Positions 11,254-22,085 of a DNA stretch of 64,000 bases are shown here, piece after piece. The stretch spans positions 32,673,501-32,737,500 of the forward strand of contig JAZHRO010000056.1 in NCBI GenBank assembly GCA_037157565.1, given 5' to 3'. The DNA comes from Thalassia testudinum (Eukaryota > Streptophyta > Magnoliopsida > Alismatales > Hydrocharitaceae). Under the pieces are notes generated by a model that did not search any database, had not been told where the DNA came from, and was given only the letters and a program-made list of their open reading frames with translations. The first letter of the stretch is position 1. Every line of letters starts with the position of its first letter. The translations under genes and the position numbers were made by a program.

Positions 11254-11260
11254 CAAAGAG

Positions 11261-11927
11261 TTCTTTCTAAATTAAGGTCGCCGAAGCAAGTAGGAATAGG
11301 TTTAATGGCAGCAGTGACCTTTTTGTGAGAATGACGACAAAGTTAGGGGTCTATTTGAGAAGATTTTGAAAGTTAAGGGCAGAAATGTCATCAGACAAGA
11401 CCAATTTACAAACTAGGTCAAGACAAACTCTTCTTGGGTCCAAATTTTGGTACAAACCTAATTTAGACCTAAGGAATTCAATGGTGAAGAGTTGTATTTT
11501 GGTTTTGACTACATTTGATTGGGTAATTTATGCAAAAACAAAAATTAGTTCAAATGTCTATTTGTGACTCTATTCTGGGTCAAAATGGGTTTTGGTGGTC
11601 AAATTGAAAGTTCGAAACCCTAGAGAATATTTTTCTATGAATTTTAGAGGCTTATGTGAATTTGACCTTAATCAAAACCTCAGTTAATTAAGCAGGTTTG
11701 TTTTTATGGTTTCAAGAAGTCATTTAATTCTCAGAACATGTGCACACCCTTTTCTGATTGTTTTAACCCACTTGTTATCGTTTTAAGATCATCTGACCTT
11801 CATTCAATCCTTGAGAAAACCCGTGGTTGTACTGCATTCATGATATGCTGGTAACATTGCAGTTTTAACCCTAATTTCTTATTTTTCCCTCAGAGTGACT
11901 ATGCAGTCACTTATGACTCTCTGGTGG
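11261..11927. other. AT-rich stretch before element A, no gene seen
   Basis: No supportable coding region. A hairpin AGTGACT-ATGC-AGTCACT lies at 11894-11911 close to the insertion point of element A. The stretch may be an upstream part of the G repeats. Confidence 0.4.
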
Positions 11928-12521
11928 TGATGTGCATACATCTGATTAACCTAAAATGTCTATTAATGCATGTTCTTAGTGTCACATTAGCATTATACAT
12001 TGCAAATAGTGCATAATAAGCATAAACAGGCATTTAGATCAAGTTGTATAAATTTTATAGTAATTGTCTCCTTTTTATGGTCAGGGATAGGGTGACTTTT
12101 TATCATGGCCTCAGATCAAAGATCCAACCGTACAGATCTGATCAGGGTGACGATTGGAGTTCAATGACTCCAAGATCACCTTAATCGGACATCCGTAGCA
12201 CCTGATAGAGATCGAGGAACCTTAAAGAGCAAGGGCCAAGATGGTGTTAATCCACACCTCAGACGACAAATCTGACCGCACGAATGGGTTCAAATTGACG
12301 ATCGCAACCTAACAATGCAAAAATCAGTCCAATCCAACACTCGTGTACCATCTACAACACTCAGAAGATGGATGGCCAAGATGGCACCATCCCAGCGGCC
12401 TAACCAAACCCAAGGACCTACCTCTACTTCTCTTCTTCACCCGCTCGTCGAATCCCTACCGTTGGATGCTCATCCAACAGCCACAAAGTCACGTGCACAA
12501 AAACATCCGCTTGCCTCAAGA

Positions 12522-12591
12522 GGAGGCGTAGCGTAGCTGTCGAGCACCCCTTCGCAAGTGAAGGATGCGCGTTCGAGCTGCGCTGCACTTC
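12522..12591 (+). other. tRNA-like segment with Pol III-type boxes, A 5' LTR
   Basis: TAGCGTAGCTGT (12529-12540) resembles an A box and CGTTCGAGCTG (12570-12580) a B box, about 40 bases apart. The copy at 43413-43481 is better preserved. It is decayed, without a standard anticodon arm. Confidence 0.45.
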
Positions 12592-12883
12592 AAATTCAGA
12601 GGGGGAATGGGTGCAGGCGCAATTGGGTCGTCTAATCGAGATCGAGCGGCCAAGGGGAGGAGGCGTGGTGCACAAAGGTTCGTCGATCGCGTACGCGTGG
12701 GATGACGTGCATTTGCACGCCTCATCACATGAGGGCGAACAATAGTGGAGTTTGAAGGCGCTGGTGAGGAGCGCTTTAAGCTGTCCAATCTTGAGATCGG
12801 ACGACTAAGCGTGTGCAATCGTTCATGTGTGTTGAAGGGCGTAGAGGCAAAGGGGTGCGTGAACGGCGCACACGTCGGCCACG

Positions 12884-12928
12884 TTCAGGCCTTTAGTGAT
12901 GGATAAATCCGTCACTAAAGGTCCTGAA
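12884..12928. repeat. Hairpin upstream of the A-family TATA box
   Basis: CCTTTAGTGATGGAT pairs with ATCCGTCACTAAAGG across AA (14 of 15 plus one wobble). TTCAGG/CCTGAA extends the stem past one bulge. It lies about 50 bp upstream of the TATA box and recurs at 43774-43818. Confidence 0.8.
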
Positions 12929-12977
12929 TTAATGTTTTTCAAGTTTTAATGTACAAAATGCCCCCACTCCTTACAAC

Positions 12978-12984
12978 TATAAAA
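12978..12984 (+). promoter_or_regulatory. TATA box, A 5' LTR
   Basis: TATAAAA in CTATAAAAGGAGACC, conserved in the 3' LTR (43868) and in copies B and H. Confidence 0.75.
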
Positions 12985-13621
12985 GGAGACCCCCTCCATA
13001 CGGATTTCTGATCCCTTCCTTCTCTTCTCTCCCTCTCTAAAGCTCAAGAGAAGATTGTCCCACACCCGGGATGCTCCTCAAGAGCTAAAATCAAGTTTTC
13101 ACCCTCATTCCGAAAGCGGATCCCACTACGACGACGATGTGCTGCCTCGTTCCTGTTCCTCCTGCTTCGACCTCCTTCTTCCCGCTCCATTCCTCGTCTT
13201 CCAGGCGTTGTCTCATCCGGCTCGTCCTCCAAGCGATTGTCGATGAGGATAACTTCTCTCTCGTATTCTTTTTCCTGCTTTCTACAGTAGAATTTTCCTG
13301 CTTTCTAGTTGTAATAATTTCCCACTTTCTTAGTTGTAAGAACATTTTTTGCAATATCAAGTGAATGTTTTCCCTCTCTCTCTCTTATTGTTTATATTGA
13401 TTCAATTTCATTGTGATTATTCCGCCCTTTAAACAAAAACACAAAAAAAAATATAATTGCAAATTTTGATCGACGTAGCCTCCCTGAGTTTGACCCGGGA
13501 TTTCTTTACAGAAATTTTGGTATAAATTTTATTTGTTGAATGGATTTCTTCGCTACTCGAACTATAATGACAGGTTTACAAAACCAACTCCGATAGCATA
13601 GTCATCCAACTCTCAACATTT

Positions 13622-13638
13622 TGGTGCCGTTGCCGGGG
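13622..13638 (+). other. Primer-binding site of element A (tRNA-Asp)
   Basis: TGGTGCCGTTGCCGGGG, three bases after the LTR end. It differs at one base from the complement of the plant tRNA-Asp(GUC) 3' end, TGGCGCCGTTGCCGGGG (known tRNA sequence). Confidence 0.88.
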
Positions 13639-14848
13639 AGGCAACGATTTTTCGATCTTCTTTTCGCATTTCACACACTTTACTATCTTCTTACTTGTTT
13701 TCTCTCGTCTATTGTTTTGCAGATACCTCTATCAGGGAATCGCCAAGTGGTAGATCGGAGTAAAGTGCAGTTGAAGATGACTGTAAGTGCTCCCCATTCT
13801 TTCCCCCTTCCATAGATTTCATTTCATCACATTAAATTCAAGTTCCAATTAACCTAGGTGTTTGCATAAATCCTAGAATTAGTTTGGTTGTTTGGATTTT
13901 CACTCACATTTCACCCTCGCATATAAAAAAATAAAAAGATATTTTTGTGGGGTAATTCAACATACACACAACATACACCCACATTCAAGGCACTTAACCT
14001 AATTGATTTTCTTCTACTCAATCAGATTCTGATCTGTGGAACCGATACACAAATCAACACATAAAATAGTAGAAATCATTCTAGGTTAATAATTTCTGTG
14101 TGTCCAACTCAGTGGTGCAATTGTGGCTAATTGTTTAGGTTGTTTGGGCCACACCACTCAATCTAAAACCAACTCACCAAGTAGCTTCCTCTTAGGGTTT
14201 CCAATCTAGGTTCATACCAGGCACTCCACTTTATTTCTGATTTTAAAAGAAAGCAATCTTCACCCGTGCTTGAAAACCTGGTTTGCCTCAAACTTGATTG
14301 AATTCAACTTAATTCTAAACCCTAAAAGCTACGTAAGTAAGATTTGAACATTAAAATCTACTCATCATAAATAATCTTGCTTGAAAACCATGGTTGTGCA
14401 CACACTTACATATACTCAATTGATTATTAAGGGCACAACCCATTTTAAGGTCCCACCACATTCCATAAGCACTACAATCCCAGGCCTCAATAAAATCGAG
14501 TACACGTTGGCCTTAAGAACTGATTCGCCCTTTGGGGCCTAGTCTGAGATTGTTTACGATTAACCTACTTGTATTGATCAATCTGATGTCTAGCTAAGGG
14601 AATAGCGTCAAACGACCATAGCTAGGGGGTACACCAAGAACCAGAGGCGCAAGCCAAAGGAAGAACCTTCTCCCCAGTCCCTCCTTCTAACTGGTTGGAT
14701 TGAGCAGACACAAGTAGAGTAAATCGTTTATAATCTTAAGGCAAGTTCTAAGAGTCTATAGATCCTTAGGCTACCCCACTTAAGGATAGGCTTGTTTTGT
14801 TGTGCTGTAGGGTTCTTATCCCCAGTCCTTCTGACCTTTTCCTAGTTT
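13639..14848 (+). other. Leader of element A with conserved box
   Basis: Noncoding. A pyrimidine tract ending TTTTGCAG (13715-13722) resembles a 3' splice site. The stretch 14601-14706, starting GCGTCAAACGACC, is shared with the leaders of F (53054-53156, minus) and E (63152-63250, minus) and in its first part with C (34083-34150). The remainder is AT-rich with no ORF of note. Confidence 0.7.
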
Positions 14849-16620
14849 ATGCTGGGAAGAAGGTCATTGAATCCCCGATTGGAAGGACCACTAGAGTATT
14901 ATAGGAGGTGTAGATTGGATTTTGGCCAAATTGATCCCATGGCCCATCAATAGCCTCCTCTGCCCCAGGATCCACAGGAGGTATTTCAAAGGCAGCTGGA
15001 ACAAATGAAGAGAATGCAAGAATGGTTCCAAAGAATACAAGGCGCTCAGCCCTTGAAGGATTTTTATGATCCTTCAAATTACGGGGAACGTCCCGACGTC
15101 CAGATTCCTACTGGAGACATAGAAATCAAGCCTCAGGTGTTAAGCATGATCAAACATTTCCATGGGCTTGGCTCTGAAGACCCGTTTCAGCACTTGGAGG
15201 ACTTGACCACTTTGGTCCAAACCACCAAGGTGCGAAACTTGAATGAGGAGCAAATGATCATGAGGCTCTTCCCCCACTCTCTTAGGGATAAAGTCGCTCA
15301 TTGGTACAAGACTATAGAAAGACCAATTGCAACTTGGAATGAGTTGATATCAGCCTTTCTAAAGAAATTCTTCCCTGTTAGACATACCAATGCTTTGAGA
15401 CGGGCAATTACTACCTTTACCCAGCGGCTGGGGGAGTAGTTTCATGTTGCTTAGGAGCGATTCCAGGACCTATTTCAGTGGTGTCCACACCACGAAGTGC
15501 TGAAATGGCAACTCGTGTAGATCTTCTACCACAGGTTGACTGAGCAACTCAGGAATCATGTGGATGCTTCTTGTGGAGGCAATTTCCTCAACAAAGACAT
15601 AGATAGCTTGCATGATTTGTTTGAGGAAATGAGTGAAAATTCGATCAATCATGCCTCCATGGATACTTTTAACTGGTCCCAGTAGCCCAGATTAAATGTT
15701 AATGAAGTCCATGACTCTCATTCATTCGATATGAAATTGATTTGTAATAAACTTGATAAGGTGGACTTGGTTGCTAAGAGAATAGAGGAGTGGATGGCTG
15801 GAAACTCAATGAACAACTCTCGATCCACTCAATCTTAGAATTCAGGATTCCATTCGTCGCGAGCTCCTTCTGGATGGCAGTTCATGAATCAACTTAATGC
15901 GGCCCAACCTACAAGCCAACATTATTCGGAACCCCACGGGTTCCAAACTAGGGCCTTTGATCCCAGTTTCTCTGATCTTTCCCTTTCTTTCTCTCCGTCC
16001 TCACCTTATGAGGATGTTTGTGCTATACAGGAGAATGTTAGATCCAACCCTTACTCTAATGCTTATAATCTGGGTTGGAGAAATCACCCTAACTTCTCAT
16101 AGAGAAACCCGAGGTAGCAGACCCAATTCTGACCCAGCAACTATGCTCCGCAATGACTAATGGGTCAAGGACATGTTTATACTCAGTTGCCCTTGAATCA
16201 GGTCAATCAGCTAGCTTGGAATGCCCGTCAACCCGTAAGGCAGGCTGATTTGAACCAACAAATGGTAGAGATGCAAGGATCTATGCTCCAGCTCATGTAG
16301 CAAATGAAAACCTTGCTGGACAACTTGCAAACTAGGCTCATAGCTAATTCTCGTCAACCTGGATCTCTACCATCTCAACCCATACCGAACCCACGAAATA
16401 TCCTGAATCCAGGCAATCAAGCTCATGGGCACGGAAATCAGAGGGACCCACACACACATGCTTAGGTGGTTGAGCAGGGTCCTTCCTCTTCTTCTTCTTC
16501 CGCAAATCAACGATTCTTGGCTAATGAAGCCCCTCCAATCTTTCTTAACCGTCCCTAAGACCCAAACTCGTATGCATCAGCAAATTCTGTTACCTTGAGG
16601 AGTGGTAAACAAACTCAGGA
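14849..16620 (+). pseudogene. gag: gag of element A
   Basis: One frame runs from ATG 14849 to about 16102 and beyond, interrupted by in-frame stops (14951, 15437, 15452, 15518, 15683, 15837 and 16100). It contains a capsid-like domain (KDFYDPSNYGE phrase near 15058, then HFHGLGSEDPFQHLEDL), a Ser/Asn/Pro-rich segment ending GWRNHPNFS, and the terminal VTLRSGK motif near 16588-16608. The product would be the structural shell protein of the element. The best match in the window is fragment B gag (6600-8384). There are stops but little frame damage, so most decay is point mutation, several of it CAG/TGG/CGA-to-stop transitions. Confidence 0.85.
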
Positions 16621-17640
16621 TCCACAACCACACTATTCTAATTTATTGAATCCTAAAGAACCTGAGGAGAGAAAGGAGAACTCTGGAAAAGAAATCAAGG
16701 CTTAGGAACCTGATTCCAAAGATCCAACTCATGTTCCTTTTCCTGAAGCCTTGATCAGATCAAGGAAGAAGAAGTCTGTTGATAGTAATGAGGAGCTTCT
16801 AAATATTTTCAAGAATGATGAGATCAATATCCCGCTCCTCGATGCTATCAAACATATACCGGCTTACACGAGATTTTTAAAGGATTTATGTACACAAAAG
16901 CATAAGTCGAGAGAATCTGTTCTAAGGAAGGTGGTACTCTCCGACCAGGCTAGTTCTGTTAACCTGCACCACCTCCCTTAGAAAAAGAGAGATCCAGGTG
17001 CTCCTTTTATTTCATGTGTCATCCGAGATTACACTTTTGATAGAACACTGCTGGATCTGGGTGCATCCATCAACCTAATTCTAACTTCTCTTTACAAGAA
17101 GTTCGAATTAGGTGAACTTCGGCAGACTTCAGCAACGTTGCAGTTAGCGGACCGTTCGGTCACAAATCTCGGAGGCGTTATTGAAAATGTTATTGTTAAG
17201 GTTAAGGATTTCTATTTTCCTATAGATTTCCTTGTCCTTGACATGGATGTACCTGAAAATCTGAGGAACACACCCATCATTCTAGGGCGTCCGTTCCCGG
17301 CTACCACAAAGGCCAACATTAACTATGAAAGAGATAGCATGGAAATCACCTTTGGGGATCAAAGAATGAAATTGGATATTTTTTAGGTGATTAATAAATT
17401 CGAGGATTGTGGATTTATTGAGGAACTTGAGGACGATAATGTGAATATTGAAACTTATATGATGGTTTCTGCATTTGAAAGTTCCTCCTCTGATGACGAA
17501 TTGGACCCACAACCCTCTATGGCTAACCCGCCATCTTCTGAAGAGGTTATTGATTTTGTTCACTCTCAACCTCTTTCTCTTGATGAGTCTTCATCAGCAT
17601 CTTCCTTACCTTCAATCATCAACCCCCTCATCTTGAACTG
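16621..17640 (+). pseudogene. Protease domain of element A
   Basis: It continues the gag frame. A basic linker of charged repeats at 16751-16978 ends in a stop (16979-16981). The retropepsin follows with active site LLDLGASINL (about 17047-17076), the IENVIVKV strand and the IILGRPF motif (about 17278-17298). A stop at 17384-17386 leads into an acidic Ser-rich linker. One base appears to be missing near 17618-17622, after which pol continues in the next frame. The protease would process gag-pol. It is not functional as it stands. Confidence 0.85.
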
Positions 17641-19301
17641 AAACCACTGCCTAAGAATCTGAAATATCAGTTTTTAGGACCACATAAGACACTCCCTGTG
17701 ATTATCAGTGCTAAATTAACAAAGGAGCTGGAGATTAAACTGATTAAGTTCCTGAAGGAACACAAGGAGGCAATTGGTTGGACCATTCATGATCTTAGGG
17801 GGATCGAGCCATCTTATTGCAATCATAGAATATTTTTGGAAGATGGATCCTACCCTTCTCGCCAGATGCAGAGGAGATTAAATCCAAATATAAGAGAAGT
17901 GGTCAAGAAGGATATTATTAAGTGGCTCGATGCAGGAATCATTTATCCAATCTCTGATAGTCCTTGGGTAAGTCCTATGCAAATTATTCCCAAGAAAGCC
18001 AGGATTACTGTTGTGACTAATGAGAAGGGAGAATCTGTCACAACTCATTCAACTTCCTCTTGGAGGGTTTGTATCGATTACAGGAAGCTGAACATGGCCA
18101 CGAAAAAGGATCATTTCCCTCTGCCTTTCATTGATCAAATCTTGGAAAGATTAGCTGGGTAGAAGTACTTCTATTTTCTTGATGGCTACTCGGGATACAA
18201 CCAAGTTCCTATCCATCCCGAGGATGAGGAAAAAACTACTTTCGCCAGTCCCTACGGAACCTTTGCTTTTCGTAGGATGCCATTTGGCTTATGTAATGCA
18301 CTCATGACTTTTCAAAGGTGTATGCTGGCCATATTCTCTGACATGGTGGGAGAGTTTATGGAAGTCTTCATGGATGATTTCTCTATTTTTGGAGAATCGT
18401 TTGACTCTTATCTAGCTAATCTTGAAATGATTCTTAAATGATGCATTAGAACAAGACTAGTCCTTAGCTGGGAAAAGAGTCATTTCATGACACAAGAAGG
18501 CATCATCTTGGGTCATGTAATCTCTCATCAGGGAATTAAAGTGGATAAAGCTAAGGATGATGCTATCGCTAAACTTCCTCCTCCCACATCTGTTAAAAAA
18601 ATTCGATCATTTCTTGGTCATGTGGGATTCTATAGGAGATTCATCAAGGACTTTTTGAAGGTTGCTCGTCCACTGAGCAATCTTCTCGTCAAAGAAACGC
18701 CGTTTGATTTCGACGAATCAAGATGTAAGGCATTTGATTTTCTTAAATGGAAATCACTCATGCTCCGGTGTTGCAACCATCAGTTTGGATAGGCCCTTTT
18801 GAGATCATGATCGACGCTTCTGATTACACTGTCGGGGCTATTTTAAGTCAGAAAGTTGATAGGAATCCCTCTGTCATCTACTACGCTAGTAAAACTCTGG
18901 ATGAGGCCCAGAAGAATTACACTATTACTGAGAAGGAATTACTACCCATAGTATTTGCTTTGGAGAAATTTAGGACTTATCTGTTAGGGTCTCACGTCAT
19001 CATATATACCAACCACTCGACCTTGAAACATCTCTTGGCCAAAAAAGAGTGCAAAACCATAGCTTATTCGTTGGATTCTTCTGCTTCAAGAATTTGATCT
19101 TGAAATCAAGGGTAAATCTGGGGTACAGAATGTGGTGGCGGATCATCTGTCGAGATTTCTGAGTGATTCTTCTCGTCCGGACATTCTGATTGCTGATACT
19201 TTTCCAGACAAAACCATCCTTACAGTTTCAGGCATCCAAACCCTGTGGTTTGCTGACATTATTAATTATTTGGCCATTGGTCAAATTTCCTAGGATTGGA
19301 T
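17641..19301 (+). pseudogene. RT and RNase H of element A, interrupted by element C
   Basis: Order of motifs: RT fingers (WVSPMQIIPKK, about 17969), WRVCIDYRKLN (about 18061), [10 protein letters not shown] (about 18178) with a catalytic Asp, and FMDDF (about 18370) with both Asp of the Y/FxDD box. The thumb/connection is near 18600. RNase H has MIDASDY (about 18808), TEKELL, a TNHSTLKHL phrase (usual TDH) and the end of RNase H near 19150. Stops occur at 18160-18162 and 18439-18441, and frame changes near 18745 and 19060. At 19301 coding stops because element C starts; it resumes at 40169. Catalytic residues of RT are still encoded, but the frame is broken. Confidence 0.88.
19297..19301. other. 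Target-site duplication of element C, left copy
   Basis: TGGAT before C; the right copy at 40169-40173 is TGGAC. The pol frame of A is continuous when one copy is kept. Confidence 0.8.
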
Positions 19302-20594
19302 TGATAAACGCCAGTTTATCATCATTCTTATGCATTAAAACAAACCTAGCTCTTAGGATTTTACTCTGCAAATGGGTTTTTGGGTTGCATTTAGGCATAA
19401 ATTAGGTTAGGCATGCATTGCATTGTGTTTATAATATGTTTGTTTGAGTGTTAGGGATAAATAGATTGCCAGATCCCTAAAACCCTAGCACTCAGGAAGG
19501 CAACAGGTGAAAGAGATGCTCAAACTAGCTGGAACTCAACTTGATCCAGCTCACCATAGCTGGAATCCAACTCACTTAGATTAGGGTCAGCTCATCCTAG
19601 CTCCATTCAGCTCATCTCAGCTGAATGGCAGCTCAAGATAGCTCATCTTAGCTCACCCTAGCTTAGGTCAGCTCAGATCCAGCTCAACTTAGCTGTGTCT
19701 AGCTCATCTCAGCTCCCATTAGTCCAAAGGGAGCTCTAGCTAGCTCAGTTGAGTTGACTGGAGTTCACCCCAGCTCAAGTCCAACTACATCCAGCTCCAC
19801 TCAACTCCAACCAGCTAAAGATGACTTCATTCCATCTCAGGAAGCTCAAGCCCAGCTCTCGGGGACTCAGCTTAGATCAACTCAGTTGAGCTAAGCTACC
19901 TTAGCTGCCTCAACTAGCTTGATCCTCCCCGGGAGCACCAAACCCAGCTCACCACAACTTATTATGGTAGAAGCCAGCTCACTTTAGCTTGGCTTAGAAG
20001 CTAGCAAAGAACTAGCAAGCTAAGCTAGCTAGAGTAGCTCCATGCCAGCCTCTTCAGTAGCTGCCAACTCCAGTTCAAGCTTCAGACTTCTCCTCCTCAG
20101 CTCCTCTCTTCAAGCCTTAGCTCACATTACCTACTCCTCTACTCCATAGCTAGCTAAGCTAGATTAGCTTAGCTTAGCTAGCAACCAGCTCCTTGGCCAT
20201 CCACCACCTTCAACTCAACCATAGCTAGCTCCACCAACTTAAGCCCTACCTAAGCTAGCTATCCTACTCCAAGTTGGCGCCACCACCTAGCCACCTCTTC
20301 ACCCCATCACCACCACCAAAAGGCACCAATTTTGGCACCAAAACCTAACCCTAACTACCCCCCTTTTTGGCGCCAACATCCACCCCCATATCCACCATAC
20401 ACTTAACCCTACAACCCATCCAAGCCACGAACCTACCCCTCCTTCTAGAACCCTACTTGGCACCACCTAAGCCCCCCTTCTAGAAGCCATTTTGGTGACA
20501 ACTTCAAGGGATGCCACCACCCATAACTACCACCTAAGTACCCTTTGGGTTGGCGCCAATCACCCTTAGCCATAGGATCCCCAACTACCCCCCG
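19302..20594 (+). repeat. 5' LTR of element C, first part
   Basis: Starts TGATAAACGCCAGTTTATCA, an 8-bp-arm hairpin, and matches 37907-39214 base for base with scattered differences. It is interrupted at 20594 by element D; the rest continues at 31817. Confidence 0.92.
19520..20275 (+). repeat. AGCT-rich degenerate repeat array in the C 5' LTR
   Basis: Short units such as CAGCTCA and TAGCTCA follow each other. I count 19 AGCT tetramers in 19526-19746 alone. The spacing is irregular and the units are imperfect, so it is not a simple microsatellite. The array is conserved in the 3' LTR (38120-38885). Embedded hairpins include CCATTCAGCT/AGCTGAATGG at 19603-19628. Confidence 0.85.
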
Positions 20595-22047
20595 TGATAA
20601 GTCGATTTTCCGCTTTCGATTAAGTTTCGCAAATGAAATAATGCGTTGTTGTAGTATGTAAGTGGTGGAAAAATCGACTAATCAATAATTAAAATAACCA
20701 CTCGCTGAAGAGCAGGTCATGTCCACAAGGAGGTAATTACCTATTTAAATTTGCACCGGTTAAAAACATATGTTCATGATTAGTTTCGTCAAGAAATCAG
20801 ATCAAAATCGCTTTTCAATTAAGATAATAAGATAATATCATGCTGATATTGTAGTTATGCAAAACAAGAGGGAGATGCTCATAAAATCAATTGAATAGAA
20901 TATTATTAACTAAAAATACCTTCCCCATCAATGGCAGAAAATGTAAATTTTAATTAACTTTAAAATAGGGGATTTGTTGCAGCGGCTTGTGCGCATAAGA
21001 GGAGGAGAGACGAGCGTCGAGGCTGCAGCTAAAGGTCACCCCACTCAGGCTGCACCCGACAGTGGTGATGGCGCAACTAATGGCAGCCTGTGGTGGCTGC
21101 AAGAAGGAGAGGAAGGTGGCGAGCGGTGGTTCTGCTCGCTAGTGCGGAGGTCGTGCGCGGTTGGAGCAGAAACTGTTGGGGGCGCGCACATGCGGTGGTG
21201 GAGCGGGGATTGCCTGTGCTGCTGCTGGAGGAGCACAATGGGGTGCAGGCACGCAGTACAAGAGGGCACTGAAGGGGTGCGGGCGCCTGCAGAGGTGAAG
21301 TGCAGTGCCTGCATGCACTGGTTGGTGGGTGTGGTGCCTATGGACATGCAAGGGCAGCGAAGGGTGGCCTACACTATGGTGGGCACTTGCAGTAGAGAAG
21401 GTGCGGTGCCTGCGGGTGCCTGGTTGGAGGTGCAAGCGTTGGCGGTGTGCGCCTGCAAGCGGTAATGCTGGAGCGGGTGCACGCCTGCAGAGGAGGACAG
21501 TTGTGCAGTGGGAAGTAGGGCGTTGGAGGGTTTTGGCTGTTTCTGCACCTGCAGAGGGTGCGGGTGCCCGGTGTGGGCAGGAGGAGTGCAGGCTGGTAGG
21601 GTGTTTGCGGTGGAGGGCACGCGGTGCACAGTGCAAGCACGGTTGCATAGTTCCCTTTTTTTTTTCCAATCCCCTTCGCCTCTCCTCTATATTTCTTCTC
21701 TTTCACATTCCAAGGGATTTTCAAAATCCTTTTTCTAATTTTGGCCGGTGGCGATTTGCATTTGTTGAGGGATGTGTTGAGGGTGGCAGGAAGATGGGGA
21801 AAAGATGGAGCCGGTTGTTTGAAAGGGGAATTTACCCTCCCCTCCTTGTTCTTTTCCCAATATTATTCCTGCAACATAAAAACATAAAATCATTACATAT
21901 TAAGTTATAGAATGCTATAAAATAGATGTAAACTTAAATAATGACGCATGCAAAGAATCTATAACTTAATGTACTTATTAACAAACCTAAAAGGTAAGAT
22001 TAAAGTTAACTTAGGCGTAATAATAGTCCATTAAAATGGACTCATCA
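20595..22047 (-). repeat. 3' LTR of element D
   Basis: On the minus strand it starts TGATGAGTCC with hairpin AGTCCATT/AATGGACT and ends CGACTTATCA. The middle (21000-21650) is C-rich on the sense strand with recurring 'cacctgcag'-like phrases, which give spurious long ORFs on both strands. It lacks about 55 bp present in the 5' LTR near 30980-31030. Confidence 0.92.
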
Positions 22048-22085
22048 AATACCCCCATGCCTAAGATTTGCTAGTCCCTAGCAAA
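22048..22085 (-). other. Terminal polypurine tract and adjoining hairpin, element D
   Basis: Minus strand: GGCATGGGGGTATT ends exactly at the LTR start, the primer for plus-strand DNA. Just upstream TTTGCTAG-GGA-CTAGCAAA forms an 8-bp hairpin, also seen in C (37869) and A (42783). Confidence 0.85.

Larger units (their letters stand above)
10180..11260 (-). repeat. LTR-like promoter repeat G-left
   Basis: Minus-strand sequence with a TATA box, a C/T-rich transcript-like region and, downstream, segments matching G-right (44740-45716) in the same order. These are the 'gtgcgaa'-type hairpin, CTATAAAAGAA, an 'aataggttag' phrase, an 'aaaaccccyctcttat'-like phrase, a TTCAGGT segment and an 'aggaccwyytcca' segment. 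No gene product is supportable. It abuts the start of the B LTR at 10170. Probably an LTR of another retrotransposon family; its exact ends are not resolved. Confidence 0.55.
11928..13618 (+). repeat. 5' LTR of element A
   Basis: Bounded by TGATGTGC at the left and CTCTCAACA at the right, directly followed by TT and the PBS. Matches 42817-44524 throughout. Contains a terminal mini-hairpin (GATGT-GCAT-ACATC), a tRNA-like segment (12522-12591), a hairpin (12884-12928), a TATA box (12978) and a CT-repeat region. Confidence 0.92.

Noticed and set aside
20974..21910. Open frames of 100-200 codons in the D 3' LTR, and the parallel set at 30650-31674
   Set aside because: They occur on both strands inside the GC-rich part of LTRs and differ by indels between the two LTR copies, so they are not conserved as proteins.
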